A stretch of 46,444 bases of DNA, taken from the NCBI RefSeq assembly GCF_014212175.1, contig NZ_JACJVR010000016.1:1-46444 (forward strand). Direction: 5' to 3'. The position numbers were made by a program, and so were the translations under genes. The notes below the pieces were generated by a model that saw only the letters and a list, made by a program, of their open reading frames with translations, was not told the DNA's origin and did not search any database. Shown here piece by piece: positions 24,501 through 32,195 of the stretch (the stretch's first letter is position 1; each line of letters starts with the position of its first letter). The stretch comes from Cohnella xylanilytica (GTDB lineage Bacteria > Bacillota > Bacilli > Paenibacillales > Paenibacillaceae).

Positions 24501-26381
24501 CGTCGCCGTGATATGTACGCTCGATACAGACGTACCGATGTAACAGGTATAAGCGGTGACCGAAGGGGAAAATGAGGGATTCAGACCCCCTCCCTGCACG
24601 GTCAGTCCGCTCAGACGGTCATCGCCCGGTATGTTCAACTGACCAAAGTTATTAGATCCCCAGGCGACGACCGTGCCATCCGATTTCAGCGCCATCGAAT
24701 TCCGCATGCCCGCCGCGATGGCCACCACCCCGTCAAGACCGGCCGGCACGTTCGCCTGGCCGAAATTGTTATCGCCCCAACCGACGACGGTGCCGTCCGC
24801 TTTCAGCGCCAGCGAATGAAACTCTCCCGCCGCGATCTCCGCTACCCCGTTAAGCCCTGCCGGCACGTTCGCCTGGCCGAGGATATTCTCGCCCCAGGCG
24901 ACGACGGTGCCGTCCGCTTTCAGCGCCAAAGAATGTCTCTCCCCCGCCGCGATTGCCACCACCCCGTCAAGACCGGCCGGCACGTTCCTCTGTCCATAGG
25001 AATTCGATCCCCAGGAGACGATGGTGCCGTCCGACTTTAAAGCCAGCGAATGATGCATGCCCGCGGCGATCGCCACCACCCCGTCAAGACCGGCCGGCAC
25101 GCTCGACTGACCAGAGTTATTATATCCCCAGGCGACGACCGTGCCGTCCGATTTCAGCGCCAGCGAATGCCACCCATTCGCCGCGATGGCCACCACCCCG
25201 TCAAGACCGGCCGGCACGTTCCTCTGCCCCCGGCTGTTATCTCCCCAGACAACGACGGTGCCGTCCGCTTTCAGCGCCAGCGAATGATCCACCCCAGCCG
25301 CGATCGCCGTCACCCCGTCAAGACCGGCCGGCACGCTCGACTGACCAGAGTTATTATATCCCCAGGCGACGACGGCGCCGTCCGACTTTAAAGCCAGCGA
25401 ATGAGAGTATCCCGCTGCGATCCCGACTGCCTTGACAGGCATAGCAGTCCTAGCAGGCACGTTCGACTGACCATAGCTATTATATCCCCAAGCGACGATA
25501 GTTCCATCTGACTTTAAAGCCAATGAATGCTGATCTCCCGCTGCGATCGCCGCCACCCCGTCAAGTTCGGTCGGCACGTTCGATTGACCATAGGCATTGC
25601 GTCCCCAGGCGACGACGGATCCGTCCGATTTCAGCGCCAGCGAATGATACCCGCCCGCCGCGATGGCCGTCACCCCGTCAAGCCCGGCCGGCACGCTCGT
25701 CTGACCATTAACATTCGATCCCCAGACGACGACGGTGCCGTCAGATTTCAGCGCCAGCGAATGATTCATTCCCGCCGCGATGGCTACAACCCCGTCAAGC
25801 CCGGCCGGCACGTTCAATTGACCAGTGTTATTACGTCCCCAGGCAACAATGGATCCGTCCGACTTTAAAGCCAGTGAATGATGAGATCCCGCCGCGATTG
25901 CCACAACCCCGTCGAGCCCGATCGGCACATTCAATTGACCATCGGTATTCGATCCCCAGACGACGACGGTGCCGTCCGCTCTAAGCGCCAGCGAATGATC
26001 CAATCCGGCCGCGATGGCTACAACCCCGTCAAGCCCGGCCGGCACGTTCGACTGACCAGAGTTATTATATCCCCAGGCAACAATGGATCCGTCCGACTTT
26101 AAAGCCAGTGAATGATAATATCCCGCGGCAATTGACGTCACGCCGTCAAGCCCGGCCGGCACGTTCAACTGACCAAAGTTATTATATCCCCAGGCGACGA
26201 CAGTGCCGTTAGATTTCAGCGCGAGTGAATGCCCGAGTCCCCCCGAGACTTTCACATACGGGCTTCCCTTGCCCGCTTGCGCCGCGTGCGCCGCCCCGAC
26301 ACCGTAGGGTATCGCCGAAATCAACAGCAACATGAAAGATAGAATAAGGGAAATGAGCTTTCGACTTTTTAACCCTAACAT
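21570..26381 (-). CDS. Giant RCC1-repeat surface protein with Ig-like and SLH domains (about 1603 residues)
   Basis: The protein starts at ATG 26381 (GGGAG, 8-base spacing) with a signal peptide ending near AAHA. Fourteen RCC1-type repeats of 39 residues follow. After the seventh the register is broken by a short insert (ARTAMPVKAVGI), giving 7 + 7 repeats, which suggests two seven-bladed propellers. Next are a cadherin-like beta-sandwich (SPSVTAYTCYIGTSVSSVHI), an Ig-like segment, five DUF5011/Ig-like domains (two of them a near-exact duplicate pair), a Ser/Gly linker, a domain shared with the downstream paralogue, and three SLH repeats. It should be exported and held non-covalently on the cell wall. 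The ligand of the propellers is unknown. The tetR gene at 26615 is divergent and may control the pair. Confidence 0.9.
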   Translation of the reverse strand: MLGLKSRKLISLILSFMLLLISAIPYGVGAAHAAQAGKGSPYVKVSGGLGHSLALKSNGTVVAWGYNNFGQLNVPAGLDGVTSIAAGYYHSLALKSDGSIVAWGYNNSGQSNVPAGLDGVVAIAAGLDHSLALRADGTVVVWGSNTDGQLNVPIGLDGVVAIAAGSHHSLALKSDGSIVAWGRNNTGQLNVPAGLDGVVAIAAGMNHSLALKSDGTVVVWGSNVNGQTSVPAGLDGVTAIAAGGYHSLALKSDGSVVAWGRNAYGQSNVPTELDGVAAIAAGDQHSLALKSDGTIVAWGYNSYGQSNVPARTAMPVKAVGIAAGYSHSLALKSDGAVVAWGYNNSGQSSVPAGLDGVTAIAAGVDHSLALKADGTVVVWGDNSRGQRNVPAGLDGVVAIAANGWHSLALKSDGTVVAWGYNNSGQSSVPAGLDGVVAIAAGMHHSLALKSDGTIVSWGSNSYGQRNVPAGLDGVVAIAAGERHSLALKADGTVVAWGENILGQANVPAGLNGVAEIAAGEFHSLALKADGTVVGWGDNNFGQANVPAGLDGVVAIAAGMRNSMALKSDGTVVAWGSNNFGQLNIPGDDRLSGLTVQGGGLNPSFSPSVTAYTCYIGTSVSSVHITATLADTNYAELYVNNQPHPSGTAATVSVSGTPMVIPIRVEPHLKPPRTYTITVLPDDTPPDVQFAANGNATPSQSAESTVTVTDAESGVDADSLQYAWSQSTAPPADGWTDFADGDTLRQTSGDGNWYLHIRAQDLAGNVADAVSNAFVLDNTAPELALNGSNPMNIPQGGTYAEPGAVALDAIDGAIPASSITISGAVDTTRLGNYPIQYEVTDRAGNTASVIRDVNVYDGDGPAIYLNGPNPMTVEANSPFADPGATAQDVQDGDLSASITVTGTVDTSTLGTYTLAYNVSDAAGNAAATVTRTVYVQDTQPPVLTLLGDSAMNVPLGAAFADPGAQATDAYYGDISDRIVVTGTVDTSHAGKYTLRYSAEDPSGNAAAVIRDVNVYDGDGPAIYLNGPNPMTVEANSPFADPGATAQDVQDGDLSASITVTGTVDTSTLGTYTLAYNVSDAAGNAAATVTRTVYVQDTQPPVLTLLGDSAMNVPLGAAFADPGAQATDAYYGDISDRIVVSGAVDTHKAGTYRLRYNVTDPSGNAAAEVTRTVTVTAPAGSGGSSGSDGSGDSGYSGNSGTGGGSAALHQVIIKINGLVKRVDALYESSDGQRITRIFPTVGQLSEALAAQSYYIRIEAQDIGEAVKMDLPAASLLHAVELRQDAWLEWSVNGNGQRLPLHVLQGIPKEATVTFGIAAAVGSVSDTSNGAIASVDGEPLLPHPVVYSLEANDGSSMNWGRTYATLTAHLPEPANPYQATAVRIDENGRIRFVPSIFSNNGLVTIRSPYDGAYAVIETDHSFADVNGHWAQEDIVLMANKLLIEGRGQGLFVPDDSVSRAEFAAMLVRALGLDDEPNGAAPFRDVAPGAWYAGAVRAAQQHQLVVGFEDGTFRPEAPITREQMAVMIIRAMEYAGYAPDANGATTRTFADEADIAPWARDAVDRLTGASIIRGLTETKFGPREHASRAQSAALLKRTLQAMQFINP
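22971..23837. repeat. 477-bp in-frame tandem duplication
   Basis: The segment from 22971 recurs at 23448, an offset of 477 bp (159 codons), with almost no differences over about 385 bases. It adds two Ig-like domains to the larger RCC1-SLH protein. The near identity points to a recent event or ongoing length variation. Confidence 0.8.
24633..26258. repeat. Array of fourteen 117-bp RCC1 coding repeats
   Basis: A 117-bp unit (39 codons) is repeated 14 times inside the larger RCC1-SLH gene. Units share CCCGTCAAGACCGGCCGGCA-type segments and differ mainly around the AWG loop. There are 7 units, a short interruption near 25430-25460, then 7 more. This is protein-coding repetition, not a CRISPR array. 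Confidence 0.85.
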
Positions 26382-26515
26382 GATAAACACTCCCGCATTC
26401 TATAATCCGATTTGCATATCATATTCCACATTCTGAAAATTTTGAGCTAGACGAATTCGGAAGAATCGAACCGTACAGTTCAGTTTGATTTTTAATATAA
26501 AGGGTGTTACACTTT

Positions 26516-26530
26516 CTGTCAAGACGACAG
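26516..26530. promoter_or_regulatory. Possible TetR operator
   Basis: CTGTC, 5-base spacer, GACAG lies between the divergent tetR and RCC1-SLH genes, about 85 bases before the tetR start and near AT-rich promoter-like sequence (TTTAATATAA). A short palindrome here is where an autoregulating TetR protein would be expected to bind. The match is short, so this is tentative. Confidence 0.3.
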
Positions 26531-26614
26531 CATTCGCGCCGCATTGACCCGACCTGTGCGATGTGGAATAATTTGAACAAGCAAAACAAAGCAGGGAGGA
26601 GTGATCTGGACCCT

Positions 26615-27241
26615 ATGGCAAATCTGTCGCCGCGGGAAGCGGCAAAGCGCAAACAAATTTTGACGGCTGCCCGCAGCCTGTTCTTGACCCGGGGATACGC
26701 CGGAACGAGCATGGATCTCGTCACCTTGGAAGCCGGTATATCCAAGCAGACGCTGTATCGCTATTACGCCACCAAAGAAGCGCTGTTCTCCGACCTGCTG
26801 AGCCAGGTGATCCACGAGCTTACGGAGGAGAAGCAGCCGTCGCTGGCGAGCTTGCCCCTGCCCGAAAACCGGGAACAGCTCTTCGATATTCTGCTGATGA
26901 TGGCCCAGGTCATCGCCATAAAGCTGAGCGACCCGCTGTATCTATCGATTCTTCGCATTGTTTTTGCGGAATCGGTCCGCTTCCCCGAGCTCGGGGAGTT
27001 GCTCCTCGAATCCTTTCCCAGAAGTACCGAGGTATTGACAGACCTGCTGAAGAAGTGCAGGGAAACGGGGCTGGTGAAGCTGGAGGACGACGATGTGGAA
27101 ATGTCGATGAGAATGTTCGTCGGGCCGCTGATCGGCCATGCCGTCGTTGGCGGACTGCTCAGCGGCGCTTCCGCGCCGGAGCCTATGCCGGAGGAAGATC
27201 TGCAGCAGCTGTGCCGAATTTATGCGGAGTCTGTTACTTGA
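26615..27241 (+). CDS. TetR/AcrR-family transcriptional regulator
   Basis: This 208-residue protein has an N-terminal TetR helix-turn-helix (about residues 8-58): RKQILTAARSLFLTRGYAGT, then SMDLVTLEAGISKQTLYRYY and TKEALFSDLL. The C-terminal domain (about 75-205) is the usual helical ligand-binding and dimerisation region. The ATG at 26615 lies 15 bases after GGGAGGAG, longer than ideal. It is divergent from the RCC1-SLH operon and is followed by a broken glycosyltransferase. It may repress itself and the surface-protein operon; in other genomes such regulators often control exporters. The ligand is unknown. Confidence 0.85.
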   Translation: MANLSPREAAKRKQILTAARSLFLTRGYAGTSMDLVTLEAGISKQTLYRYYATKEALFSDLLSQVIHELTEEKQPSLASLPLPENREQLFDILLMMAQVIAIKLSDPLYLSILRIVFAESVRFPELGELLLESFPRSTEVLTDLLKKCRETGLVKLEDDDVEMSMRMFVGPLIGHAVVGGLLSGASAPEPMPEEDLQQLCRIYAESVT

Positions 27242-27392
27242 TTCGTTGCGCGGGGGGGAGGGAGCACCGTCTGCGCTTCTCTCCGCTTCTCAATTCCATC
27301 GGTGAGCCATGATGAAGGGCAAGACAGTCGCCGTCAAGCTGTTTGAAGTAGCGGGATTGGCGGATTGGAAAAGAGCATGGAGGTGTTCGACC

Positions 27393-28095
27393 GGTGCCGG
27401 TCATAGCTGTCATTGCGTCGACGTACAATCGGCCGGATACGGTTGCGGAGCTTCTGGAGGCGCTGAGCCGCCAGACGTTCACCGATTCTGAGGTACTGTT
27501 TGTCAACGACGCCGGTTAACCGGCCGACGATGTCGTCCGTCACTACCCGAAATTGCACGTGGAAGTGATCAACATGCCGGTCAACTCGTACCACGTCTGG
27601 GCGCGGAATGCCACTCCCCGCTTGCGCGCGGGGAGTGGATCATGCTGATCGACGACGACCTGATCGTTCCGAATCATATGGAAGTGATGCTGAGGGAATC
27701 GCAGGATGCCGATCTGGTGTACGGAGATGCGGAAATTTTCGAATATGTTTTGAAAAACGGTCTGCGCCACGCGATCAGCCTCTTCCTGTTCGCCTATGAA
27801 CATGACCCGGAATTGTTCCGCCGGTACAACACCCGTGTTCCTTCAGGCTCGCTGTACCGGAACCGGCTGCATGAACGACACGATCCGCCACTTCGATCCA
27901 GAAAATGCGGAATTATTAGGATTGGATGCTGCGCGTCATCAAGGCAGGCCTCCGCATAAAGAAGGTTCCCCGCGCCGGCACGCTGTATGCGTTCTCGCCG
28001 GAAAACAGGGGAGACAACTCGCGCAAGACGGACTCGATGAAGCCGTACCTCGACACAGGGCAATCGCTTACGAAATCAGTCTGAAATCGGAAGTT
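27393..28095 (+). pseudogene. GT2-family glycosyltransferase, degraded
   Basis: The reading frame begins VIAVIASTYNRPDTVAELLE and QTFTDSEVLFVNDAG, the nucleotide-sugar-binding start of a GT-A type family 2 glycosyltransferase, then meets an in-frame TAA at 27517. It continues as NMPVNSYHVWARNA, shifts frame near 27610, and resumes with GEWIMLIDDDLIVPNHMEVM (the DxD metal site). After another shift near 27880 it ends with DWMLRVIKAGLRIKKVPRAG and LYAFSPENRGDNSRKT. One stop and two frameshifts make it a pseudogene. The 3' end runs into the ISAs1 stump. It may once have glycosylated the surface proteins next door, but that is speculation. Confidence 0.75.
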
Positions 28096-28480
28096 GAAGC
28101 ACCTTGAGTAGATAATTATGACCCCATCCACAAATTTTGAGTTTGGTGCGCATGCTGCCCTTCATCGTGGCTTCCTTTTTGACCAGATTCAGGGCAAGGT
28201 GACGCAAGACATTCAAGTTTTCAGCGCCGTGCCCCGTACGCGCACGGCTTTCGTCTTCTCGCATCACCGTGTCCAGCACCCAATGGAGCTTGTTTTCAAT
28301 GCCCCAGTGGCTGCGGCGGGCGGCCAATAATTGTTGGGCCGTCGCGCCTTGCTGGCTATAGATAAAGTAGCTGGTTTCCGTGGTGCGCTGTTCCCCAATT
28401 TGTCGCTCCGAGACGATCATCCCGATCCCGGCAAGCTTCTTCCAATCTGCTTTGCCGTTAAGCCAGTCGATGTCCTCGGT
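28076..28480 (-). mobile_element. ISAs1-family transposase C-terminal stump
   Basis: The minus-strand frame encodes WLNGKADWKKLAGIGMIVSE, ARRSHWGIENKLHWVLDTV, REDESRARTGHGAENLNVLR and LKICGWGHNYLLKVLQ. This is the conserved C-terminal third of ISAs1-type DDE transposases (normally about 370 residues). The fragment has about 130 residues and begins immediately after the tandem stop codons of virB4, so the N-terminal two thirds were lost at that junction. It is inactive but marks a rearrangement breakpoint between the conjugative element and the surface-protein region. Confidence 0.8.
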
Positions 28481-28483
28481 TTA

Positions 28484-30808
28484 TTACTCCCCGGGCTTCG
28501 TCGTCATCAGGCCGTACAGCTTCGTATGCCGCGGGAACTTGTCGCTAAACGGCACAAGGGAGCTGCCTACCTTCATCAATCCATTCCCGGCGTCAACATT
28601 GGTAATATAAGAGAGTTGCAGTTCCGAAATATTAAGAAGCTCGGCAAGCTCTACCCGGTCGGTAGCTGCTTGATTCAGCATGACGATAAATTCGCTGTTC
28701 GCGAGCATCGTCCGGGCCGTATGACTTTGCAGCAAATCATCCACGTTTTGCGTAATGCCCGTACAAAAAGCGCCATACTTTCGGACGCGCTTCCAAAGCG
28801 TGAACAGAAAGTTGGCGCTGTATTCATGCTGAAACAGAAGATAGATTTCATCAATAATGATAAACGTATTTTTGCCTTTAACCCGATTTTGTGTAATCCG
28901 ATTCAGGATGCTGTCCAGTACGACCAGCATGCCGATCGGGAGAAGCTGTTTGCCCAAGTCGAGAATGTCGTAGCAGATGAGCCGGTTATGGACATTGACA
29001 TTGGTCGGCTTGGCGAACGTATTCAAACTGCCGGAAGTAAACAGTTCAATCGCAAGCGCGATATCTTGCGCTTCCGGCTCCGATTGCTTGAGCAGCTCCG
29101 CGCGAAAGTCCTGAAGCGTCGGCGGCTGCCCCTTATAGTTGCTCTGCAAATACTTCCTGTACACGCTGGCGGTGCAACGGTCAATGAGCGACTTTTCCTT
29201 GGCTCCCAGCTGATAACCGCCAATCAATTGCTCGCAGAGCGAGAGGACGAATTCCGATTTGAGAATAATCGGGTTGGCTCCGTCGCCATATTGCCGGTTC
29301 ATATCCATCGCATTGATATGGTTGGGCGAGGTGGCGGATATATGAATCGTCTCGCCGCCCATTGCGTTTACCAGCGCGGAGTATTCCCGTTCCGGGTCGA
29401 TCAGGATCATATCGTCGTCGCTGGCCAGCATCTGGTTGACGATTTCCCGTTTCGCGGTAAAGCTTTTGCCGGAACCGGATACGCCGAGGATAAAGCTGTT
29501 TCCGTTCAGCAATTGTTTGCGATTGGCGATGATCATGTTTTTGCTGATTACATTTTGTCCGTAGTAAATGCCGCCCGAATGCACGATTTCCTGTGCCCGA
29601 AACGGAATAAAGACAGCCGTGCTTTCTGTCGTTAACGTCCGCAGCGCGTGAACCTTCCGCAAGCCGTAGGAGAGCACCGTATTCAGGCCGTCCATTTGCT
29701 GATAGGTAAGCGTGGAAAACTGGCACAAATGCTTGCGGGCGGTTGTGAGCAGCGCCTCCGTATCGCTGTCAAGCTGCTCCTTGCTGTCCGCAATGTGGAC
29801 CATTGTCAGTAGACCGAACATCATCCGCTGATCGCGGGTGGTCAAGTCGTTCAGAAATTCTTTGCTCTCTTTGCGTTGCTGCTCCATATCGTAAGGGACC
29901 ACGGCAGAAAAATTGTTGTTCCGGTTTTGTCTCCGCTGCCAGTTGGTGATGTTCGTCTCCACGCCGAGCAAACGACTCTCCACTTCGCGAACGGCCTCGT
30001 CGGTCGGAATCGGGATGATATCCAGCGACAACAGCAAATTCCGATTCAGATCGCAAAGCTCGGACACCATACTATCCTTTATATAGCTGGCGTATTCCCG
30101 CAGAAAGATGACGCGGCCAAAAAAGCTGCCCATCCGAAAATGATCCTTTTCAAACTCGAATGTGTCTGGGCAAATGAAGTCCTTGAAATCATGACCCTTG
30201 CGCATTGTTTCGGACAGATGGAAACGAAAATCCGCTTCCTTGCCGATCCGAAAGAAATCATGGAAAATGCGCAGACGGTCGGTTGCATCCAGTTCGATAC
30301 ATTTGGAACCGAGACGGGAAAAATGCGTCATCAGTTCGGTTCCGACCCTTGCGAAATATTGACGGGCTTCCTCTACATTTTTCTTGACCACAGAAATGGT
30401 AACGTACTTTTCCTGAATCGTACCGTTTGCGCCGATGGCCTTTGCGAGCAACATCTCGTTGTACTCCTGCCGGTACACATCTAGATGATCCTCCCGAAGC
30501 GGAATCAGAATCGAGCTTTCAAAATCGGCCCGATTCAAACGCCGGTTATGGATTGTAATTTTCGTGGTCGCTCCGCTGTCGAAGGAATTGAGCAACTCGG
30601 AATAAGACAAAAACATCGCTTCCTTGTCTTCCCTGGACGCTACGGCGTAGTTGATATCCTCGAACCGATACGATTTGGAGAATTTGTTGCCGACAAAAAA
30701 AATCCCGTCCGGCCAGAGAGCGCGAATCGGGATGACTTGCTGAACGCCTTTCGGGATAACAAATCGTTCCTTGTCCTGCTTGATGATGCGTCTGAGCGTT
30801 TTAATCAC
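28484..30808 (-). CDS. virB4: VirB4-like conjugal transfer ATPase
   Basis: This 774-residue protein is the type IV secretion ATPase of the element. Walker A is GVSGSGKS (residues 442-449) and Walker B is TFIIIDEI (about 648-655). Between them lie conserved blocks MILIDPEREYSALVNAMGGE and HINAMDMN, typical of Tn1549/CTn-type VirB4/TraE proteins. Full length is kept. It powers assembly of the conjugation machine and DNA export at the inner face of the membrane. The start overlaps the end of prgI by 8 bases, the usual order. The gene ends in two adjacent TAA codons, where an ISAs1 stump begins; in related elements the NlpC/P60 gene usually follows, but here it lies 12 kb away. Confidence 0.93.
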   Translation of the reverse strand: MIKTLRRIIKQDKERFVIPKGVQQVIPIRALWPDGIFFVGNKFSKSYRFEDINYAVASREDKEAMFLSYSELLNSFDSGATTKITIHNRRLNRADFESSILIPLREDHLDVYRQEYNEMLLAKAIGANGTIQEKYVTISVVKKNVEEARQYFARVGTELMTHFSRLGSKCIELDATDRLRIFHDFFRIGKEADFRFHLSETMRKGHDFKDFICPDTFEFEKDHFRMGSFFGRVIFLREYASYIKDSMVSELCDLNRNLLLSLDIIPIPTDEAVREVESRLLGVETNITNWQRRQNRNNNFSAVVPYDMEQQRKESKEFLNDLTTRDQRMMFGLLTMVHIADSKEQLDSDTEALLTTARKHLCQFSTLTYQQMDGLNTVLSYGLRKVHALRTLTTESTAVFIPFRAQEIVHSGGIYYGQNVISKNMIIANRKQLLNGNSFILGVSGSGKSFTAKREIVNQMLASDDDMILIDPEREYSALVNAMGGETIHISATSPNHINAMDMNRQYGDGANPIILKSEFVLSLCEQLIGGYQLGAKEKSLIDRCTASVYRKYLQSNYKGQPPTLQDFRAELLKQSEPEAQDIALAIELFTSGSLNTFAKPTNVNVHNRLICYDILDLGKQLLPIGMLVVLDSILNRITQNRVKGKNTFIIIDEIYLLFQHEYSANFLFTLWKRVRKYGAFCTGITQNVDDLLQSHTARTMLANSEFIVMLNQAATDRVELAELLNISELQLSYITNVDAGNGLMKVGSSLVPFSDKFPRHTKLYGLMTTKPGE

Positions 30809-31166
30809 GGCTTATCATCCTTTCCTGCTCATGATGCTGCATGCTCTTTTTCAGCGCTTCAACGTAGATGTTGGTCGAATAGAAGACGAAGCGTCTTGGC
30901 AGCAGAAATTCCGATTTCACATACGCCCAAAGCAGCTGCTCGGCCGTCATGCCGTGATAGCTGATGAAACCCAAGGCTGCGCAGGGCGCGGCCCCCAAAA
31001 TGCACATCCAACTGAGCGTTTCCAAGCCAAAGCGGCCGCGCAGTCCAAAATATAGTCCGATCGCCACGCCAACAGCCAGCACAGAAAAAAAGAACTGCCG
31101 CAAGGACAGTCCAAAGAATAAGCTTTCCGTATAATCCCGGATTTCCCGGTTAATTTTCACTTCCAT
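30801..31166 (-). CDS. prgI: PrgI-family membrane protein of the transfer system
   Basis: This 121-residue protein starts MEVKINREIRDYTESLFFGL and has two membrane helices (about residues 20-65, FFFSVLAVGVAIGLYFGL and a second), then a soluble tail, as in PrgI/VirB3-like proteins. I chose the ATG at 31166 behind GGGAGG. PrgI proteins sit in the membrane with VirB4 in Gram-positive conjugation machines. The overlap with virB4 supports coupled translation. Confidence 0.88.
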   Translation of the reverse strand: MEVKINREIRDYTESLFFGLSLRQFFFSVLAVGVAIGLYFGLRGRFGLETLSWMCILGAAPCAALGFISYHGMTAEQLLWAYVKSEFLLPRRFVFYSTNIYVEALKKSMQHHEQERMISRD

Positions 31167-31200
31167 TTGAAATCCTCCCATAAACGATGCTCACTATGGT

Positions 31201-31557
31201 CTACAACTCGCCCTCAGCTTCCGGTTGAACCGATGTTGGCTCTGTCTTTTTCGATCTTGCCAACAACTTATCGCCGGATAGAAGAGGATCGGCTAAAAGC
31301 GCAAATACAAGCTGAGCGCCGTCTCGCATTCCTTGCAAATATAACCATTCATTCATGATCGCCTGCTTAAAATGGTGCTTGTCCTCCCATTCCATAAACG
31401 CCGGCAACTGCGTCATATCCACGCCGGAAAACATTGCTTGAAAAGCCGATTTCTCTTCATCGCGACATCTACGCAACTCGGGATGGTGTTCGATTCGAGC
31501 TGTAACGTGATCCAACCGCCGTTGAATCGCGTTTTGAAACCATGACGGAAATTGCAT
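31201..31557 (-). CDS. Unknown 118-residue protein between prgI and the Spo0E-like gene
   Basis: I do not recognise a family. The protein is soluble and helical, starting MQFPSWFQNAIQRRLDHVTA, with a conserved-looking centre (FKQAIMNEWLYLQGMRDGAQ) and a charged tail (KKTEPTSVQPEAEGEL). It is in the same direction as the transfer genes with 34 bases to prgI. An accessory role in the element is inferred from position only. Confidence 0.7.
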   Translation of the reverse strand: MQFPSWFQNAIQRRLDHVTARIEHHPELRRCRDEEKSAFQAMFSGVDMTQLPAFMEWEDKHHFKQAIMNEWLYLQGMRDGAQLVFALLADPLLSGDKLLARSKKTEPTSVQPEAEGEL

Positions 31558-31586
31558 TGATTGCCCCCCTCCTCGTGAAACGAGTG

Positions 31587-31772
31587 TTAGCGTAACTGGT
31601 GCTCTCGTTCGGCCCTCTTGCGGTGCAGTTGAACGATCAACTCGTCTACCTTCCGACTTTGAGCCTGAACCGCCTCATTCTCGTACAGGGGAATTCCGTG
31701 TTCAAGAGATTTTTTTCCCAGTTCGTTCAGCTTCCTTCTTTCTTCCTCTAATTGACCTAGCAAACGTGTCAT
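31587..31772 (-). CDS. Spo0E-like aspartyl-phosphate phosphatase
   Basis: This 61-residue protein starts at ATG 31772 behind GGGAGG. It has two helices, LEEERRKLNELGKKSLE and NEAVQAQSRKVDELIVQLHR, joined by a short loop. The size and the S-x-x-V-D-E-L-I signature match the Spo0E family, which removes phosphate from Spo0A~P and so delays sporulation. The family motif is usually SQELD; here it reads SRKVD, keeping Ser and Asp. Its place inside the transfer gene block suggests that the element influences the host's decision to sporulate. ICEBs1 is known to delay host development by another protein. Confidence 0.7.
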   Translation of the reverse strand: MTRLLGQLEEERRKLNELGKKSLEHGIPLYENEAVQAQSRKVDELIVQLHRKRAEREHQLR

Positions 31773-31941
31773 CAGTCGGCCTCCCAGTGTCTTCATTAGA
31801 TCGGCGTTCTTGGCTGTCTAAAAGATAGATTGCCGTTCCATTTTATTGCGAAAATCGGTTTATTTTATTTTAATTCGATATTCGCATTAAAACAACGATG
31901 CACTCACGTACAATTTTGCTTGTAATGTGAGGTGCATACAA

Positions 31942-32193
31942 ATGAAACATCGAAAGGAACCGCCGGGCGATAAAAATATAATCGGCGTAAAAGTCGTTGC
32001 CATTCGCAAGGCTAAAGGGATGAAACAGAAGGAGTTTCTTGCCAGATTGCAAACGGCTGGCCTCGACATCAGTCCTACCAGTCTTTCGCGTCTGGAAGGG
32101 CAGTACCGGCTTGTCCAAGACTACGAAGTCGTAGCGATCGCCAAAGCGTTGGATGTTTCCGTCCGGGAATTGCTGGGCGAAGAATCGGAATGA
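31942..32193 (+). CDS. XRE-family regulator in reverse orientation inside the transfer block
   Basis: This 83-residue protein starts at ATG 31942, 7 bases after GAGGTG. It is little more than a helix-turn-helix: GVKVVAIRKAKGMKQKEFLA, DISPTSLSRLEGQYRLVQDY, VVAIAKALDVSVRELLGEE. It is the only plus-strand gene in the 28.5-45.9 kb block, and its stop lies 2 bases from the 3' end of the TrbL gene on the other strand. Its promoter region faces that of the Spo0E-like gene, so it may repress that small group (Spo0E-like, unknown, prgI, virB4) and itself. This is inferred from arrangement. Confidence 0.85.
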   Translation: MKHRKEPPGDKNIIGVKVVAIRKAKGMKQKEFLARLQTAGLDISPTSLSRLEGQYRLVQDYEVVAIAKALDVSVRELLGEESE

Positions 32194-32195
32194 AG

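Noticed and set aside
25050..26102. Plus-strand open frames opposite the RCC1 repeats
   Set aside because: They are shadows of the repetitive minus-strand gene, with no ribosome binding sites and low-complexity His/Arg/Pro products.
24633..26258. Regular 117-bp repeats resembling a large repeat array or CRISPR
   Set aside because: The period is exactly 39 codons, the minus strand encodes conserved RCC1 repeats in one frame, and repeats and spacers are too long for CRISPR.
28331..29635. 434-codon plus-strand open frame
   Set aside because: It is antisense to the well-conserved virB4 gene and has no family signature.
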